Shown here one piece after another: positions 1 through 8,435 of a DNA stretch of 64,000 nucleotides. Below the pieces are notes generated by a model. That model searched no databases, was not told the origin of the DNA, and saw only the letters and a program-made list of their open reading frames with translations. Within the stretch, counting starts at the first letter, position 1, and every line of letters begins with the position of its first letter. The DNA comes from Opitutaceae bacterium (GTDB taxonomy: Bacteria; Verrucomicrobiota; Verrucomicrobiia; Opitutales; Opitutaceae), in contig JANQSC010000027.1 in NCBI GenBank assembly GCA_028284235.1, positions 1 through 64,000 on the forward strand. Direction: 5' to 3'. The position numbers were made by a program, and so were the translations under genes.

Positions 1-2
1 CC

Positions 3-626
3 CAGGCCCGCTACCTCGCCAAGCGCGGCATGGTCGCCATCTGCGCCCAGTACCGGACCCGGACCTCCCACAACGTCCCGCCCAACGTCTGCCTCTACGA
101 CGCCAAAAGCGCCGTGCGCTACGTCCGGGCCAACGCCGAACGTCTCGGAATCGACCCCGACAAGCTCGCGGTCGGCGGCGGCTCCGCCGGAGGTCACCTC
201 GCAGCCGCTACCACCTTCTGCGACGGCTTCAACGACACCCGCGACGACAAAAAGATATCCACCCGAGCCAACGCCCTCCTCCTCTTCAACCCCGTCATCG
301 ACAACAGCGTCAACGGCTACGGACACGAACGCGTCTCGGAATTCTGGGAGGATTTCTCGCCACTGCACAATATCTCCTCCCCGCCCCCGACCCTCTTTTT
401 GCTCGGCGACAAAGACAACCTCATCCCCGTCGGAACCGGCGTCGCCTTCCAAGCCGCCATCGAGAAAGCCGGCGGACGGTGCGAGCTTCGAATCTACGAA
501 GAAGGCCCCCACGGCTTCTTCAATCCCGGCCGCTCCGGCCCAAACGGCCGCGACTACTACGCCGAATGCGTACAAGAGATGGACGACTTCCTCGTCAGCC
601 TCGGCTTCCTGAAAGCGCAAAACTAG
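3..626 (+). CDS. alpha/beta hydrolase, esterase-like (5' end outside window)
   Basis: The reading frame is open to the left edge, so the N terminus, including the expected HGG oxyanion loop, lies outside. The visible 207 residues have the alpha/beta hydrolase layout: nucleophile elbow GGGSAGGH with the catalytic Ser, an acidic residue in LLGDKDNLIP, and the His in EEGPHGFF near the C terminus. This order and spacing fit acetyl-esterase or BD-FAE-like carboxylesterases, which in marine Verrucomicrobiota often sit in polysaccharide-degradation loci and remove acetyl or feruloyl groups. Substrate cannot be read from the sequence. No signal peptide can be judged because the start is missing. About 270 bp without a recognisable gene separates it from the next CDS. 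Confidence 0.85.
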   Translation, partial: QARYLAKRGMVAICAQYRTRTSHNVPPNVCLYDAKSAVRYVRANAERLGIDPDKLAVGGGSAGGHLAAATTFCDGFNDTRDDKKISTRANALLLFNPVIDNSVNGYGHERVSEFWEDFSPLHNISSPPPTLFLLGDKDNLIPVGTGVAFQAAIEKAGGRCELRIYEEGPHGFFNPGRSGPNGRDYYAECVQEMDDFLVSLGFLKAQN

Positions 627-895
627 AGCTGCCATTTGGCTTCGCTTTAACCACAACCTTCATTGTACCCAAAGTAAAAATACAACTCAAGAGTGCATCG
701 CTCCGCGTTCGCCGCGACCTCGAGCGAAACGGGCGGCTAACTTCTCAAACCGCTCCAACTCCCTCAATCTCCCAGTCCCTCCATCAAACGCCATATTTGA
801 AACACTTGCCAAAAAGAACCGAGGCGAAGAGATTCATTGAAACCCGGCGCCTAATCGCTTGTTTTATTAAGTAATCCCCCATAACTAGTAATCTC

Positions 896-1726
896 ATGCA
901 GAGTATAGGCGAACGTCTGGAAGAAGCGCGCAAGCGCCGAGGAATCACCGTCAGGGAAGCGTCGGAAGCGACGAAGATCCGTGGCGAGTACCTCAACAAT
1001 TTCGAATCCAACACTTTCAAGATGAACCTGCCCGACATCTACGTCCGCGGGTTCCTGCGCTCCTACGCGAACTACCTCCGCCTCAATTCCGACAAGATTA
1101 TCACGGACTACAACGCCCACCTTATCAGCGAGGGAAAGTCCTCGCGACGAGACACGCGCGAATTTCTCGGTCGGCTCGAGCTCCAGCAGCAGCCCATCAT
1201 CTCGGAAGAGCCCAAAAACGCCGGCGCCATCGACGACGCCCAAATCGAGGAAGCGGAAAACGAAGCCCCCTCGACCCCGATCTGGGAGCGCTTCAACATC
1301 GAGAAGGACGTCGCCATTAAGATAGGCATCTTCGCCGGACTCGCGGCCCTCGTCGTGATCGTCCTCGTCTGGGGCTTCCTCGCGTTCGTCGGATCCGAAG
1401 AACCGGTTACAGACTCTGCCTTGACCGCGACTCCCGCAGCGATCGCTCCGGCGACTAACGCTACGCCCTTCACGCTCATCGCCAACGAGGACGTCCGCGT
1501 CGAAGTCAAGGAAGCCGATGGCGAGCAGCGCTCCCTCTTCTTTGCCGTCCTGCCTCAAGGACAGGAAAAAGTCCTCTACGCGACCGGGACTGTCCTCATC
1601 TACTACAACGACTTCCAGGCTCTATCCGTAAAAATCGGCGAGACGACCTATCGAATGGTCGAGGGGAAGACGTCGATCCGAGTGACTCCCTCCAAGTTGG
1701 CAAACAGCCCGCCGAGCGGCAATTGA
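896..1726 (+). CDS. rodZ: RodZ-like HTH membrane protein
   Basis: 276 residues with the RodZ architecture. An N-terminal Cro/C1-type helix-turn-helix of the HTH_25 kind (about residues 1-72; starts IGERLEEARKRRGIT, ends IYVRGFLRSYANYL) is followed by an acidic linker, one membrane helix (about 141-166) and a small C-terminal periplasmic beta domain (about 190-265, DUF4115-like). RodZ proteins link MreB filaments to the elongation machinery and set rod shape; the HTH binds MreB rather than DNA in studied cases. The ATG at 896 puts the HTH at the very N terminus as usual. mreB is not in the window, so the cytoskeletal role is inferred from architecture alone. Confidence 0.8.
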   Translation: MQSIGERLEEARKRRGITVREASEATKIRGEYLNNFESNTFKMNLPDIYVRGFLRSYANYLRLNSDKIITDYNAHLISEGKSSRRDTREFLGRLELQQQPIISEEPKNAGAIDDAQIEEAENEAPSTPIWERFNIEKDVAIKIGIFAGLAALVVIVLVWGFLAFVGSEEPVTDSALTATPAAIAPATNATPFTLIANEDVRVEVKEADGEQRSLFFAVLPQGQEKVLYATGTVLIYYNDFQALSVKIGETTYRMVEGKTSIRVTPSKLANSPPSGN

Positions 1727-1789
1727 GGGCGGCGAAAATCCGTCCAAATTTACATTGAGTCGCCATCGGGCGCCCCGTAGACCAATGAG

Positions 1790-2239
1790 ATGAGCAAACT
1801 CACTGTCGCCATTGGTTCCGACCACGCCGGTTTCGCCTACAAACGGGCGATCATCGACCACCTCGCCGCTCGCGGCTACACGGTCAAGGACTACGGCACC
1901 CATTCCCCCGAGTCCTGCGATTATCCCGACTTCATTCGCCCCGTCGCGGAAGCCGTCGCCGCCGGCAAATTCGATCGAGGCATCGTGCTCGGCGGCTCTG
2001 GAAACGGCGAAGCAATCACCGCAAACCGAGTGCCCGGAATCCGCTGCGGCGTTTGCTGGAACGAACAGCTCGCCATTTGGAATCGCTCCCACAATGACGG
2101 CAATGTCCTCTCGCTCGGAGAACGCACCGTCACTCAGCAAGACGCCCTGGACATCGTCGACGCATGGCTGGCGACCGAATTCGAAGGCGGACGCCACATC
2201 CCGCGAATCGAAAAAATCGACGCTAAACGCTACCCCTAG
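1790..2239 (+). CDS. rpiB: ribose-5-phosphate isomerase B (RpiB/LacAB family)
   Basis: 149 residues, the usual RpiB length. It interconverts ribose 5-phosphate and ribulose 5-phosphate in the pentose phosphate pathway. Family marks are the N-terminal GSDHAGF, the YPDF segment, the phosphate and active-site loop GGSGNGEAITANRVPGIR and the SRHNDGNVLSLGER-like stretch (here SHNDGNVLSLGER). The active-site loop is the variant in which the E. coli-type Cys of CGTGIG is absent and a Glu (E74) follows GGSGN, as described for actinobacterial RpiB, where Glu is the general base. It starts 63 bp after the RodZ-like gene and may be co-transcribed with it. Confidence 0.93.
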   Translation: MSKLTVAIGSDHAGFAYKRAIIDHLAARGYTVKDYGTHSPESCDYPDFIRPVAEAVAAGKFDRGIVLGGSGNGEAITANRVPGIRCGVCWNEQLAIWNRSHNDGNVLSLGERTVTQQDALDIVDAWLATEFEGGRHIPRIEKIDAKRYP

Positions 2240-2276
2240 AAAACGACCGGAGCCGCGAATCCAGCGTTTCTTCCCC

Positions 2277-2684
2277 ATGCGCTCCCTCACGCTTTCCCTC
2301 CTTCTCCCCCTCCTCGCCGCCTGCGGGCCCGAACCCGATCCAAACGTCCCCTTGGAAATCGCGCTCCAATTTCAGACGCCCACACCCGGCTGGAGCCTCG
2401 AGTTGCAAAACGCCTACTTCGTCGACGACGAACTCTGGTGTATCCATCAACTCACTTCACCAGACGGTATGGTTGCCCAAGTCATTTCCGACGTCGTCGG
2501 GAAAGCGACACTGACGCTGCCGGCTTCCCGCGCGACCCCGCCTCCAGCTATCCGCCACTACGTTCTCGGCAAAACCTGGAACTGGAATCCCGACGAAACG
2601 CTCGTGTTTCTCGACTCGCTAGACGCAATCGCCGGCACCCTCGAACGCGCCGTTCCAATCCCCCTCGGGCCACCTGCAGAATAG
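2277..2684 (+). CDS. small lipoprotein of unknown function
   Basis: 135 residues. The N terminus MRSLTLSLLLPLLAACG is a typical type II signal peptide with lipobox LAAC, so Cys16 should be lipidated. The mature part is a small domain rich in beta-strand-like stretches with aromatic residues (GWSLELQNAYFVDDELWCIHQL). I recognise no family. The frame is also open upstream to 1812, but that part overlaps rpiB in another frame and is a shadow; the lipobox fixes the start at 2277, 37 bp after rpiB. Membrane anchoring is inferred; no substrate or partner can be named. Confidence 0.7.
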   Translation: MRSLTLSLLLPLLAACGPEPDPNVPLEIALQFQTPTPGWSLELQNAYFVDDELWCIHQLTSPDGMVAQVISDVVGKATLTLPASRATPPPAIRHYVLGKTWNWNPDETLVFLDSLDAIAGTLERAVPIPLGPPAE

Positions 2685-2800
2685 CGCCCATCCGACCTCC
2701 AGACACATTTTTCCTCGCCATCCCCGTCGCTTGGAACTCGAATCCTCGGCGAACAATCCAATGCTCCCGCCGAACCGAGCCTTGAACCCTGACACGCACA

Positions 2801-4867
2801 ATGTCCATGACCACCGCACGTAGCCAGGTCGCCTATCCAGAGACGCCCGAAATCCTACACGAACGCGACCTCCGCGTCACGGACTCCGGGGCGACCGACG
2901 AAGACCTGCTTCTCGCCTGGCGTTGGATGACCTACAGCCGCTTCACCGACAATCGCATCTTCGAACTCTACCGGCAGGGCAAAATGAAGGGAACTGTCAC
3001 CGTATCCGACGGGAACGAGGGACTTGTCGCCCCGATAGCGCTCATGATGGACAAGGCGATCGATTGCGTCTCCTGGACCCACCGCGGCATGCCCGGCCAT
3101 CTCGTCTGGTCCGACCACCTGGGCGACCACGTGTCCCAGTTTCTCGGAAATTCCGCCAGCCCCACCAAAGGACGCGAAGGCAACGCCCACCACGGCGATC
3201 CCGCCAACCGGTCCTTCCCGATGATCAGCCACCTCGGCAAAATGTCCTCCAACGTCCTCGGCGGCACCGATTCCCAAAGACGCAAAGGGCACAACGCGAT
3301 CGGCGTCACCTTCTTCGGCGACGGCGGCTCCAGCACTGGCGAGATCCACGAGAGCATGAACCTCGCCTCCGTGCTCGACCTTCCCGTCATCTTCATTGTC
3401 GAAAACAACCAGTACGCCTACTCGACCCCGCTACACGAACAGTATGCCGGAAAACTCGTCGACCGCGCCGCCGGCTACGGGATGAAAGGCATCGAGCTGG
3501 AAGTCGCCAACATCGAGGAGAATCTGAAAATTTTCCAAGACGCCATCGACGAGACCCGCGAAACCGGTCGTCCCATGCTCATCGAAGTGCACACCCTCCG
3601 GCTCCTGGGCCACGCGGGCTACGACACGCTCGACTATATCGATCCCGAGCTGTCCCAAAAATGGCTCGACGAAGATTGTCTGAAAAACCTGCGAGAACGA
3701 CTGGTCGCGGACGGCCACGGCGACCGCGTCGAAGCGGAAGAAGCGACCCTCAAGTCATTCGTCACCGAAACCGTCAACGAAGCCCTCAAGCTCCCGATGT
3801 GCCAACCCGAAGGGCTCATCGACGACGTCTACGCGCCGTCTACCACGCCAGTCGATTGGAAACCCGAAGCCGAAACCGAAACCGAAACCGAAACCGTCAC
3901 CTTCGCCCAAGCCATCAACCGAGCCCTCGCCAAGATTCTCGCCGAGTCGCCGGAATCGCTCGTCATGGGCCAGGACATCGCCGACTACGGCGGCCCCTTT
4001 AAAGTCACCAAATCCCTATTCAACACCCACGGCCGCAGTCGCGTCATCAACATGCCCATATGCGAGTCGGCCATGGTCGGCTACGCCACTGGGCAAGCAG
4101 TCAACGGGCACCGCCCCATCGTCGAATTCCAGTTCGCCGACTTCGCCACCGACGCCACCACCCAAATCACGCTCAACGCCGGCACCTACCACTTCCGCTC
4201 CGGCGCCAAAGCCCCCATGATCCTGCGCTTCCCCTGCGGCGGCGGACTCACTTTCGGCTCTTTTCACTCGCAGGACCTCGAAGCGCTCTATCTCCACATT
4301 CCCGGTACGAAATTGCTCTACCCGAGCACGCCGCAAGACGCCTACGACGCGCTGCTCGCCGCCTACGAGGACGACAACCCCGTCCTCTTTTTCGAGCATA
4401 AGAATCTCTACAACCTCCTCAAAGCGCCCGTGTCATTCAATCCCAACTACCGGGACGTTTGGCAACCCTCCCTGCGCCGCCAAGGCGACTACGCCACCGT
4501 CGTCACCTACGGCGAGATGACGCTCTGGGCCAACGACGCCCTCGACTACCTCTCCGAAGAGTACGAGCTCGAATGCGATCTCTTCGATCTGCGGGCGCTC
4601 GCCCCGCTCAACCTCGACCGGATTCGCCAGTCCGTCGCCCGCACCGGCCGCCTCGTCGTCATTCACGAGAGCCGTAGCAACGTCGGGTTCGGAGCCGAAC
4701 TCGTGGCCCGCATCACCGAAGAACAGTTCTTCGACCTCGAGGCCCCGCCCCTGCGCATCGCTTCCAAAAACATGCCCGTCCCCTTCGCCGCCGAACTCGA
4801 GGCCGACTACCGGCCCGACAAGAACAGTATCCTCAACGCCCTCGTCGACTGGATCGAAGCGGAGTAG
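2801..4867 (+). CDS. 2-oxoacid dehydrogenase E1, fused alpha and beta subunits
   Basis: 688 residues combining both halves of a heterotetrameric-type thiamine diphosphate E1. The alpha part (about 1-350) carries the ThDP motif GDGGSSTGEIHESMN with the NN at 202-203 (ENNQYAYS). The beta part (about 366-688) begins TFAQAINRALAKIL, contains the MPICESAMVGYATG region and ends with a transketolase C-terminal domain. The enzyme decarboxylates a 2-oxoacid and acylates the lipoyl group of E2. Fused E1 of this kind is common in Bacteroidetes-like and PVC genomes and usually acts on branched-chain 2-oxoacids or pyruvate; the substrate is not decided here. The linker is an ET repeat encoded by a hexanucleotide tandem. 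No E2 or E3 lies beside it, but a protein with E2-type lipoyl and binding domains is encoded at 20491-22080. Confidence 0.9.
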   Translation: MSMTTARSQVAYPETPEILHERDLRVTDSGATDEDLLLAWRWMTYSRFTDNRIFELYRQGKMKGTVTVSDGNEGLVAPIALMMDKAIDCVSWTHRGMPGHLVWSDHLGDHVSQFLGNSASPTKGREGNAHHGDPANRSFPMISHLGKMSSNVLGGTDSQRRKGHNAIGVTFFGDGGSSTGEIHESMNLASVLDLPVIFIVENNQYAYSTPLHEQYAGKLVDRAAGYGMKGIELEVANIEENLKIFQDAIDETRETGRPMLIEVHTLRLLGHAGYDTLDYIDPELSQKWLDEDCLKNLRERLVADGHGDRVEAEEATLKSFVTETVNEALKLPMCQPEGLIDDVYAPSTTPVDWKPEAETETETETVTFAQAINRALAKILAESPESLVMGQDIADYGGPFKVTKSLFNTHGRSRVINMPICESAMVGYATGQAVNGHRPIVEFQFADFATDATTQITLNAGTYHFRSGAKAPMILRFPCGGGLTFGSFHSQDLEALYLHIPGTKLLYPSTPQDAYDALLAAYEDDNPVLFFEHKNLYNLLKAPVSFNPNYRDVWQPSLRRQGDYATVVTYGEMTLWANDALDYLSEEYELECDLFDLRALAPLNLDRIRQSVARTGRLVVIHESRSNVGFGAELVARITEEQFFDLEAPPLRIASKNMPVPFAAELEADYRPDKNSILNALVDWIEAE
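3868..3897 (+). repeat. GAAACC hexanucleotide tandem in the E1 linker
   Basis: Four to five perfect GAAACC units lie in a row and encode the Glu-Thr run (about residues 357-365) between the alpha and beta halves of the E1 protein. A change in unit number would keep the reading frame and only lengthen or shorten the linker by two residues per unit. Confidence 0.85.
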
Positions 4868-4876
4868 CGACAACAA

Positions 4877-5383
4877 ATGGCCGAATCGGATTCATCGCCC
4901 TCTCTTAATTGGAACGCCGTCAAACTGTTCGCTATGGACGTCGACGGCGTCCTGACCGACGGCAGCCTCTACGTCTCCTCCGACGGAGCCGAAAGCAAGC
5001 GCTTCTCTATAATAGACGGACTCGGACTCGTCATGCTGCGGGAAGCCGGCGTAGCGGTCGCCTGGATATCCGGTCGTGGCTCCGAAGCAACGAGCCGACG
5101 GGCCGAAGAGTTGAAAATTGAATACGTCGTGCAAGGTCGTAAAGACAAAGCGGAAGCCCTCGCCGCGCTCCTAGACGAAATCGGCCTGAAACCGGAACAC
5201 GCCGTCTACATGGGCGACGATATCATCGACACCGGAGCGATCGAACTCGCCGGAATCGGCGTCGCCGTTCCCGAAGCCCAGCCTGAGCCGCTCGCCGCCG
5301 CCGACTACATAACCACTCGATCCGGTGGCTCCGGAGCCGTAAGAGAAGTTTGCAACCATATCCTCGCCGCGCGTTCTCAATAG
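4877..5383 (+). CDS. kdsC: KDO 8-phosphate phosphatase, HAD superfamily
   Basis: 168 residues, the typical length of KdsC. HAD motif I is DVDGVLTDG (Asp21 nucleophile, Asp23 acid/base), motif II lies in WISGRGSEATSRRAEEL, and the metal-binding motif is MGDDIID. It removes phosphate from 3-deoxy-D-manno-octulosonate 8-phosphate to give KDO for the LPS inner core. It lies 9 bp after the E1 gene and directly before lptC, as in the proteobacterial kdsC-lptC-lptA-lptB arrangement, which strongly supports the assignment. The organism therefore probably makes a KDO-containing LPS. Confidence 0.93.
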   Translation: MAESDSSPSLNWNAVKLFAMDVDGVLTDGSLYVSSDGAESKRFSIIDGLGLVMLREAGVAVAWISGRGSEATSRRAEELKIEYVVQGRKDKAEALAALLDEIGLKPEHAVYMGDDIIDTGAIELAGIGVAVPEAQPEPLAAADYITTRSGGSGAVREVCNHILAARSQ

Positions 5384-5388
5384 CTGAC

Positions 5389-5841
5389 ATGAATGCCAAA
5401 ATCCGACAACCACGAAGGCCGCTGCTCCTGGGAGCGCTCCTCGCCGCCGCTCTCGCCTTCGCCCAAACCCCCAACGAGCCAGTAGTCAATTTCAAGCTGC
5501 CCCTTTTCAACGAAGCGGGATACCGCACCGGCTACCTGCGCGGCGAGCAGGGCATCTACGTCAACGCGTCGCAAATACGAATCCTCGGCATGGAACTCAG
5601 CCAGTACACCGGCGACGAACGAGACGCCGTAATCGGAAAAATGGAAAGCCCCGAAGCGCTCTTCGAGTTCGACGACGCCCGCCAAAACACCGCCTCCGGG
5701 CCTGGAAGCATCAAAATTCAAAACGCCTCCTTCATCCTCACCGGCGAAGACTGGAACTGGCGCGAGCGAAACAACCAGGTCGTCATCAACAGAAACGTCA
5801 AAATAGTCCTCTTCGACAACATCGGAAACGTCATCAAATGA
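5389..5841 (+). CDS. lptC: LptC-like LPS export protein
   Basis: 150 residues. The N terminus has a short basic stretch and a hydrophobic segment ending LAFAQT, either a signal peptide or the single anchor typical of LptC. The rest is strand-rich with alternating hydrophobic residues and repeating short motifs (SIKIQNASFIL, NQVVINRNVKIVLFDN), as in the LptA/LptC/OstA beta-jellyroll. LptC takes LPS from LptBFG and hands it to LptA. The start at 5389 follows the kdsC stop by 5 bp; an upstream ATG at 5350 would overlap kdsC and displace the signal. The stop overlaps the lptA start (ATGA). Sequence alone is weak; position between kdsC and lptA carries much of the call. Confidence 0.75.
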   Translation: MNAKIRQPRRPLLLGALLAAALAFAQTPNEPVVNFKLPLFNEAGYRTGYLRGEQGIYVNASQIRILGMELSQYTGDERDAVIGKMESPEALFEFDDARQNTASGPGSIKIQNASFILTGEDWNWRERNNQVVINRNVKIVLFDNIGNVIK

Positions 5842-6560
5842 AACGCCTTTCACTCATCGCTATCCTCGTCTCCGCCGTCGCCCTCGTCGCGAACGCCCAA
5901 ACCGAGCCCACTCGGCCCGAGTCCACCATCGTCCCTTCAGACAAGCCGCTCGTTCCTACCGTAATCGAAGCGGAGAACCTCCAGGCGGAAATCACCGAAG
6001 AGCGCGGCTACTTGAAACTGATCGGCAGCGTGAAACTGTCGGGCACAAACCTCGAAATCACTTGCAACCAGATGGAGGTCTTCACCGACACGAAGGACAC
6101 CGAAGGTGAAGACACGATCGGCGACTTTAGCTCCATAAGAAGAATCCTCGCGACCGGCAACGTGAAGATCGTCCAGGAAGAACGAACCGCGACAGCCGGG
6201 AAAGCGGAAGTCCTCCGCGACGAAGAGGTCATCATACTCGACGAAGACCCGATCGTCTACCAAGACTCGATCGTCATGGACGGCACCGGCGCCCAAATGA
6301 TCATCGAACGCGGAAACGGAACCGTCAAAATGATCGGAGACCAAACCAACAAGCTTCGAATCACCGGCCCGCCCATCGAGGACTTCGGTTTTGAAGAAAA
6401 CGAAGCGGCATCCATCGTGCCCGAAGAAACGGAAACGATCATCCCTACCGACTCGGAGGAAGAGGCGAACGATCCGGATGCCGGCGACGCGAACGAAACG
6501 GAAGAAGAACAAGGCGCCGCCAACAACAACAACCGCAACCGCCGGCAAAACCGACAATGA
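5838..6560 (+). CDS. lptA: LptA-like periplasmic LPS bridge protein
   Basis: 240 residues. A signal peptide (about 1-21, ending VANAQT) precedes an OstA/LptA-type jellyroll (about 42-180) with recognisable strands such as GYLKLIGSVKLSGTNLEITCNQMEVF and an ARILATGNVKIVQEERTATAGKAEVL-like region. LptA polymerises across the periplasm and carries LPS to LptD. The C terminus (about 190-240) is an acidic tail followed by an Asn/Arg-rich end, longer than in E. coli LptA and probably disordered. ATGA overlaps join it to lptC upstream and lptB downstream, so the three should be translationally coupled. Confidence 0.85.
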   Translation: MKRLSLIAILVSAVALVANAQTEPTRPESTIVPSDKPLVPTVIEAENLQAEITEERGYLKLIGSVKLSGTNLEITCNQMEVFTDTKDTEGEDTIGDFSSIRRILATGNVKIVQEERTATAGKAEVLRDEEVIILDEDPIVYQDSIVMDGTGAQMIIERGNGTVKMIGDQTNKLRITGPPIEDFGFEENEAASIVPEETETIIPTDSEEEANDPDAGDANETEEEQGAANNNNRNRRQNRQ

Positions 6561-7336
6561 GCGAGACCGTTGAGAACGAAGTCGAAGCGGCGGAAGAAAA
6601 ACCCGCCGAACCGGCCAACATGATCGAGGTCCGCGGCCTCGTGAAAACCTACGGCAACAAGTCCGTCGTCAACGGAGCCAGCCTCGACATCTCCACCGGG
6701 GAAGTCGTTGGACTCCTCGGACCCAACGGGGCCGGAAAAACGACAACCTTCTACATGATCGCCGGGCTCATCGAAGCCACCCGCGGCTTCGTCCTTCTCA
6801 ATCGCAAAACGATCACCCACCTCAAAGTCCACCGCCGAGCCCGCCTCGGCATCGGCTACCTGCCGCAAGAGCCCAGCGTATTCAAAAAACTCACCGTCTG
6901 GCAGAACATTCAAGCCGTCGCCGAAACGCTTCCGCTCAATCGCCGCCAGCGCAAAGGCGTGATCGAAGCCCAGCTGTCCGACCTCGGCCTCACCTCCCTA
7001 GCAAAACAAAAAGCCTACACGCTGAGCGGAGGCGAGCGACGCCGACTGGAAATCGCCCGATGCCTCGTCACCCAGCCCGAGTTCCTCCTTATGGACGAAC
7101 CCTTCGCCGGCGTCGACCCCATCAACGTAGCCGAAGTACAAAAGATCGTCCTCGCCCTCAAAAACCGCGGTATCGGAATTCTAATCACCGACCACCAAGT
7201 GCGCGAAACACTGGCGATCGTCGACCGCGCCTACATCATTCACGAAGGCAAAGTCCTCACCAGCGGCACGCGCGAATTCCTCATCAACGACCCCAAAAGC
7301 CGCAAGCTCTACCTGGGCGAGAACTTCAACATGTAG
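6557..7336 (+). CDS. lptB: LPS export ABC transporter ATPase LptB
   Basis: 259 residues with all ABC ATPase motifs: Walker A GPNGAGKT (55-62), Q-loop in YLPQEPSVF, signature LSGGE (156-160), Walker B LLMDEP (177-182), D-loop GVDP and the switch His in ITDHQV. The FKKLTVWQNI and LSGGERRRLEIARCL segments are those of LptB, which powers LPS extraction from the inner membrane with LptFG. An acidic extension of about 20 residues precedes the usual start; Met22 would be a more typical beginning, but the ATGA overlap with lptA favours 6557. lptF and lptG are not in the window. Confidence 0.95.
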   Translation: MSETVENEVEAAEEKPAEPANMIEVRGLVKTYGNKSVVNGASLDISTGEVVGLLGPNGAGKTTTFYMIAGLIEATRGFVLLNRKTITHLKVHRRARLGIGYLPQEPSVFKKLTVWQNIQAVAETLPLNRRQRKGVIEAQLSDLGLTSLAKQKAYTLSGGERRRLEIARCLVTQPEFLLMDEPFAGVDPINVAEVQKIVLALKNRGIGILITDHQVRETLAIVDRAYIIHEGKVLTSGTREFLINDPKSRKLYLGENFNM

Positions 7337-7337
7337 C

Positions 7338-7450
7338 AAGCGCGGCGTACGCCGCGCGAGGTTTCTAGGTTTTAGGGGTTTAGGTGTTTAGGGACGGAAA
7401 GTCCTCGTCATCCTCCCACACAGAACCATAACCTAAAACCCTAAACACCC
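7338..7450. repeat. intergenic palindromes after lptB
   Basis: A GC-rich palindrome (GCGCGGCGTACGCCGCGC, 7340-7357) follows the lptB stop and can form a strong hairpin without a T-run. Next come TTTAGGG-like repeats (about 7368-7392) whose imperfect complement lies at 7431-7450, so the 63-bp centre can be looped out. It lies between the lpt operon and hprK and may act as a transcript end or a processed hairpin; this is inference. Confidence 0.5.
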
Positions 7451-7472
7451 ACCGCCTAGCCACCTCTCTACA

Positions 7473-8435
7473 ATGCCCTCCCAAAAACCGTACAAGAAAA
7501 TCGACAGCCTCTCCGTGCGGGATTTCCTCAAAGAGTACGGCGACCATTTAAAGCTCGAGCTCGTCGCCGGAGAGCGCGGACTGCGGCGCGTGATTCGCGA
7601 AGGGAGCGTCAATCGCCCCTCCCTCGCCCTCACCGGGTTCTTCCGGTATTTCGCCAACAAGCGACTGCAAGTGCTCGGCGCGTCGGAAATGACGTATTTG
7701 CGAAGCCTCGACAAAGCGACCCAGAGACAACGCCTTTCCGAATTGATCGACAACTCCATTCCCTGTCTCGTCATCGCCCGAAACTACTTGCCCCTTCCAG
7801 TCATGAAGGAAATCGCGGAGACGCGCGGCCTGCCGATCCTGCGCACCTCCATGATCACCATGAATTTCCTCAACGCGGCCACATTGTCCTTGGACGCCGC
7901 CTTCGCCCCGTCGACTTCCGAGCACGGCACCATGATGGATATCAAAGGAATGGGTACACTCATTCGCGGCTCCAGCGGAATCGGCAAAAGCGAATGCGCC
8001 CTCGCCCTCATCGAACGCGGACACAGCATCGTCGCCGACGACCTCACGCGTATCCGCTTGTTGGATGAACGCGAGTTGATCGCGTCCAGCATGGAAATGA
8101 ACCAAGGCTACATGGAATGCCGCGGCATCGGCATCATCAACGTCGGGGAAATGTTCGGCGTTCGCAGCATCCGTCCCGAAAAACGCATCGACCTCGTCGT
8201 CTCACTCATGGAACTCAAGCCCGACGTCGAAGAAGACCGCACCGGGCTCGACCAGGACTACTTCACCATCCTCGGTATCGACGTGCCGCATATCGAGATC
8301 TTCGTCCGCCCCGGCCGAGACATCGCGCGAATCGTGGAAGTCGCTTCCATGGTCCAAGCCCTCAAACGCCTCGGGCACGACCCCGCGAAGGAATTCAACG
8401 ACCGGTTGATCGCCACAATGGCGAAAGGAAAATAA
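7473..8435 (+). CDS. hprK: HPr kinase/phosphorylase
   Basis: 320 residues, normal for HprK. The N-terminal domain (about 1-130) precedes a P-loop GSSGIGKS (166-173), the catalytic His in EHGTMMDIKG, the ADD segment (189-190) and the K/P signature region EMNQGYMECRGIGIINV. It phosphorylates and dephosphorylates a serine of HPr, linking carbon or nitrogen status to regulation. Many Gram-negatives with HprK have incomplete PTS systems used for signalling; no HPr or EI gene is visible here. Its place directly after lptB recalls the proteobacterial lptB-rpoN-hpf-ptsN region, where PTS-type regulators also follow the LPS genes. Confidence 0.95.
   Translation: MPSQKPYKKIDSLSVRDFLKEYGDHLKLELVAGERGLRRVIREGSVNRPSLALTGFFRYFANKRLQVLGASEMTYLRSLDKATQRQRLSELIDNSIPCLVIARNYLPLPVMKEIAETRGLPILRTSMITMNFLNAATLSLDAAFAPSTSEHGTMMDIKGMGTLIRGSSGIGKSECALALIERGHSIVADDLTRIRLLDERELIASSMEMNQGYMECRGIGIINVGEMFGVRSIRPEKRIDLVVSLMELKPDVEEDRTGLDQDYFTILGIDVPHIEIFVRPGRDIARIVEVASMVQALKRLGHDPAKEFNDRLIATMAKGK

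Noticed and set aside
784-1558. Long minus-strand frames opposite the RodZ-like gene
   Set aside because: They mirror the codon bias of the plus-strand gene and show no family motif; GC-rich DNA gives such shadows throughout the window.
2923-4002. 359-codon Arg/Pro-rich frame inside the E1 gene
   Set aside because: Composition is typical of an out-of-frame reading of GC-rich DNA; the E1 motifs are all in the other frame.
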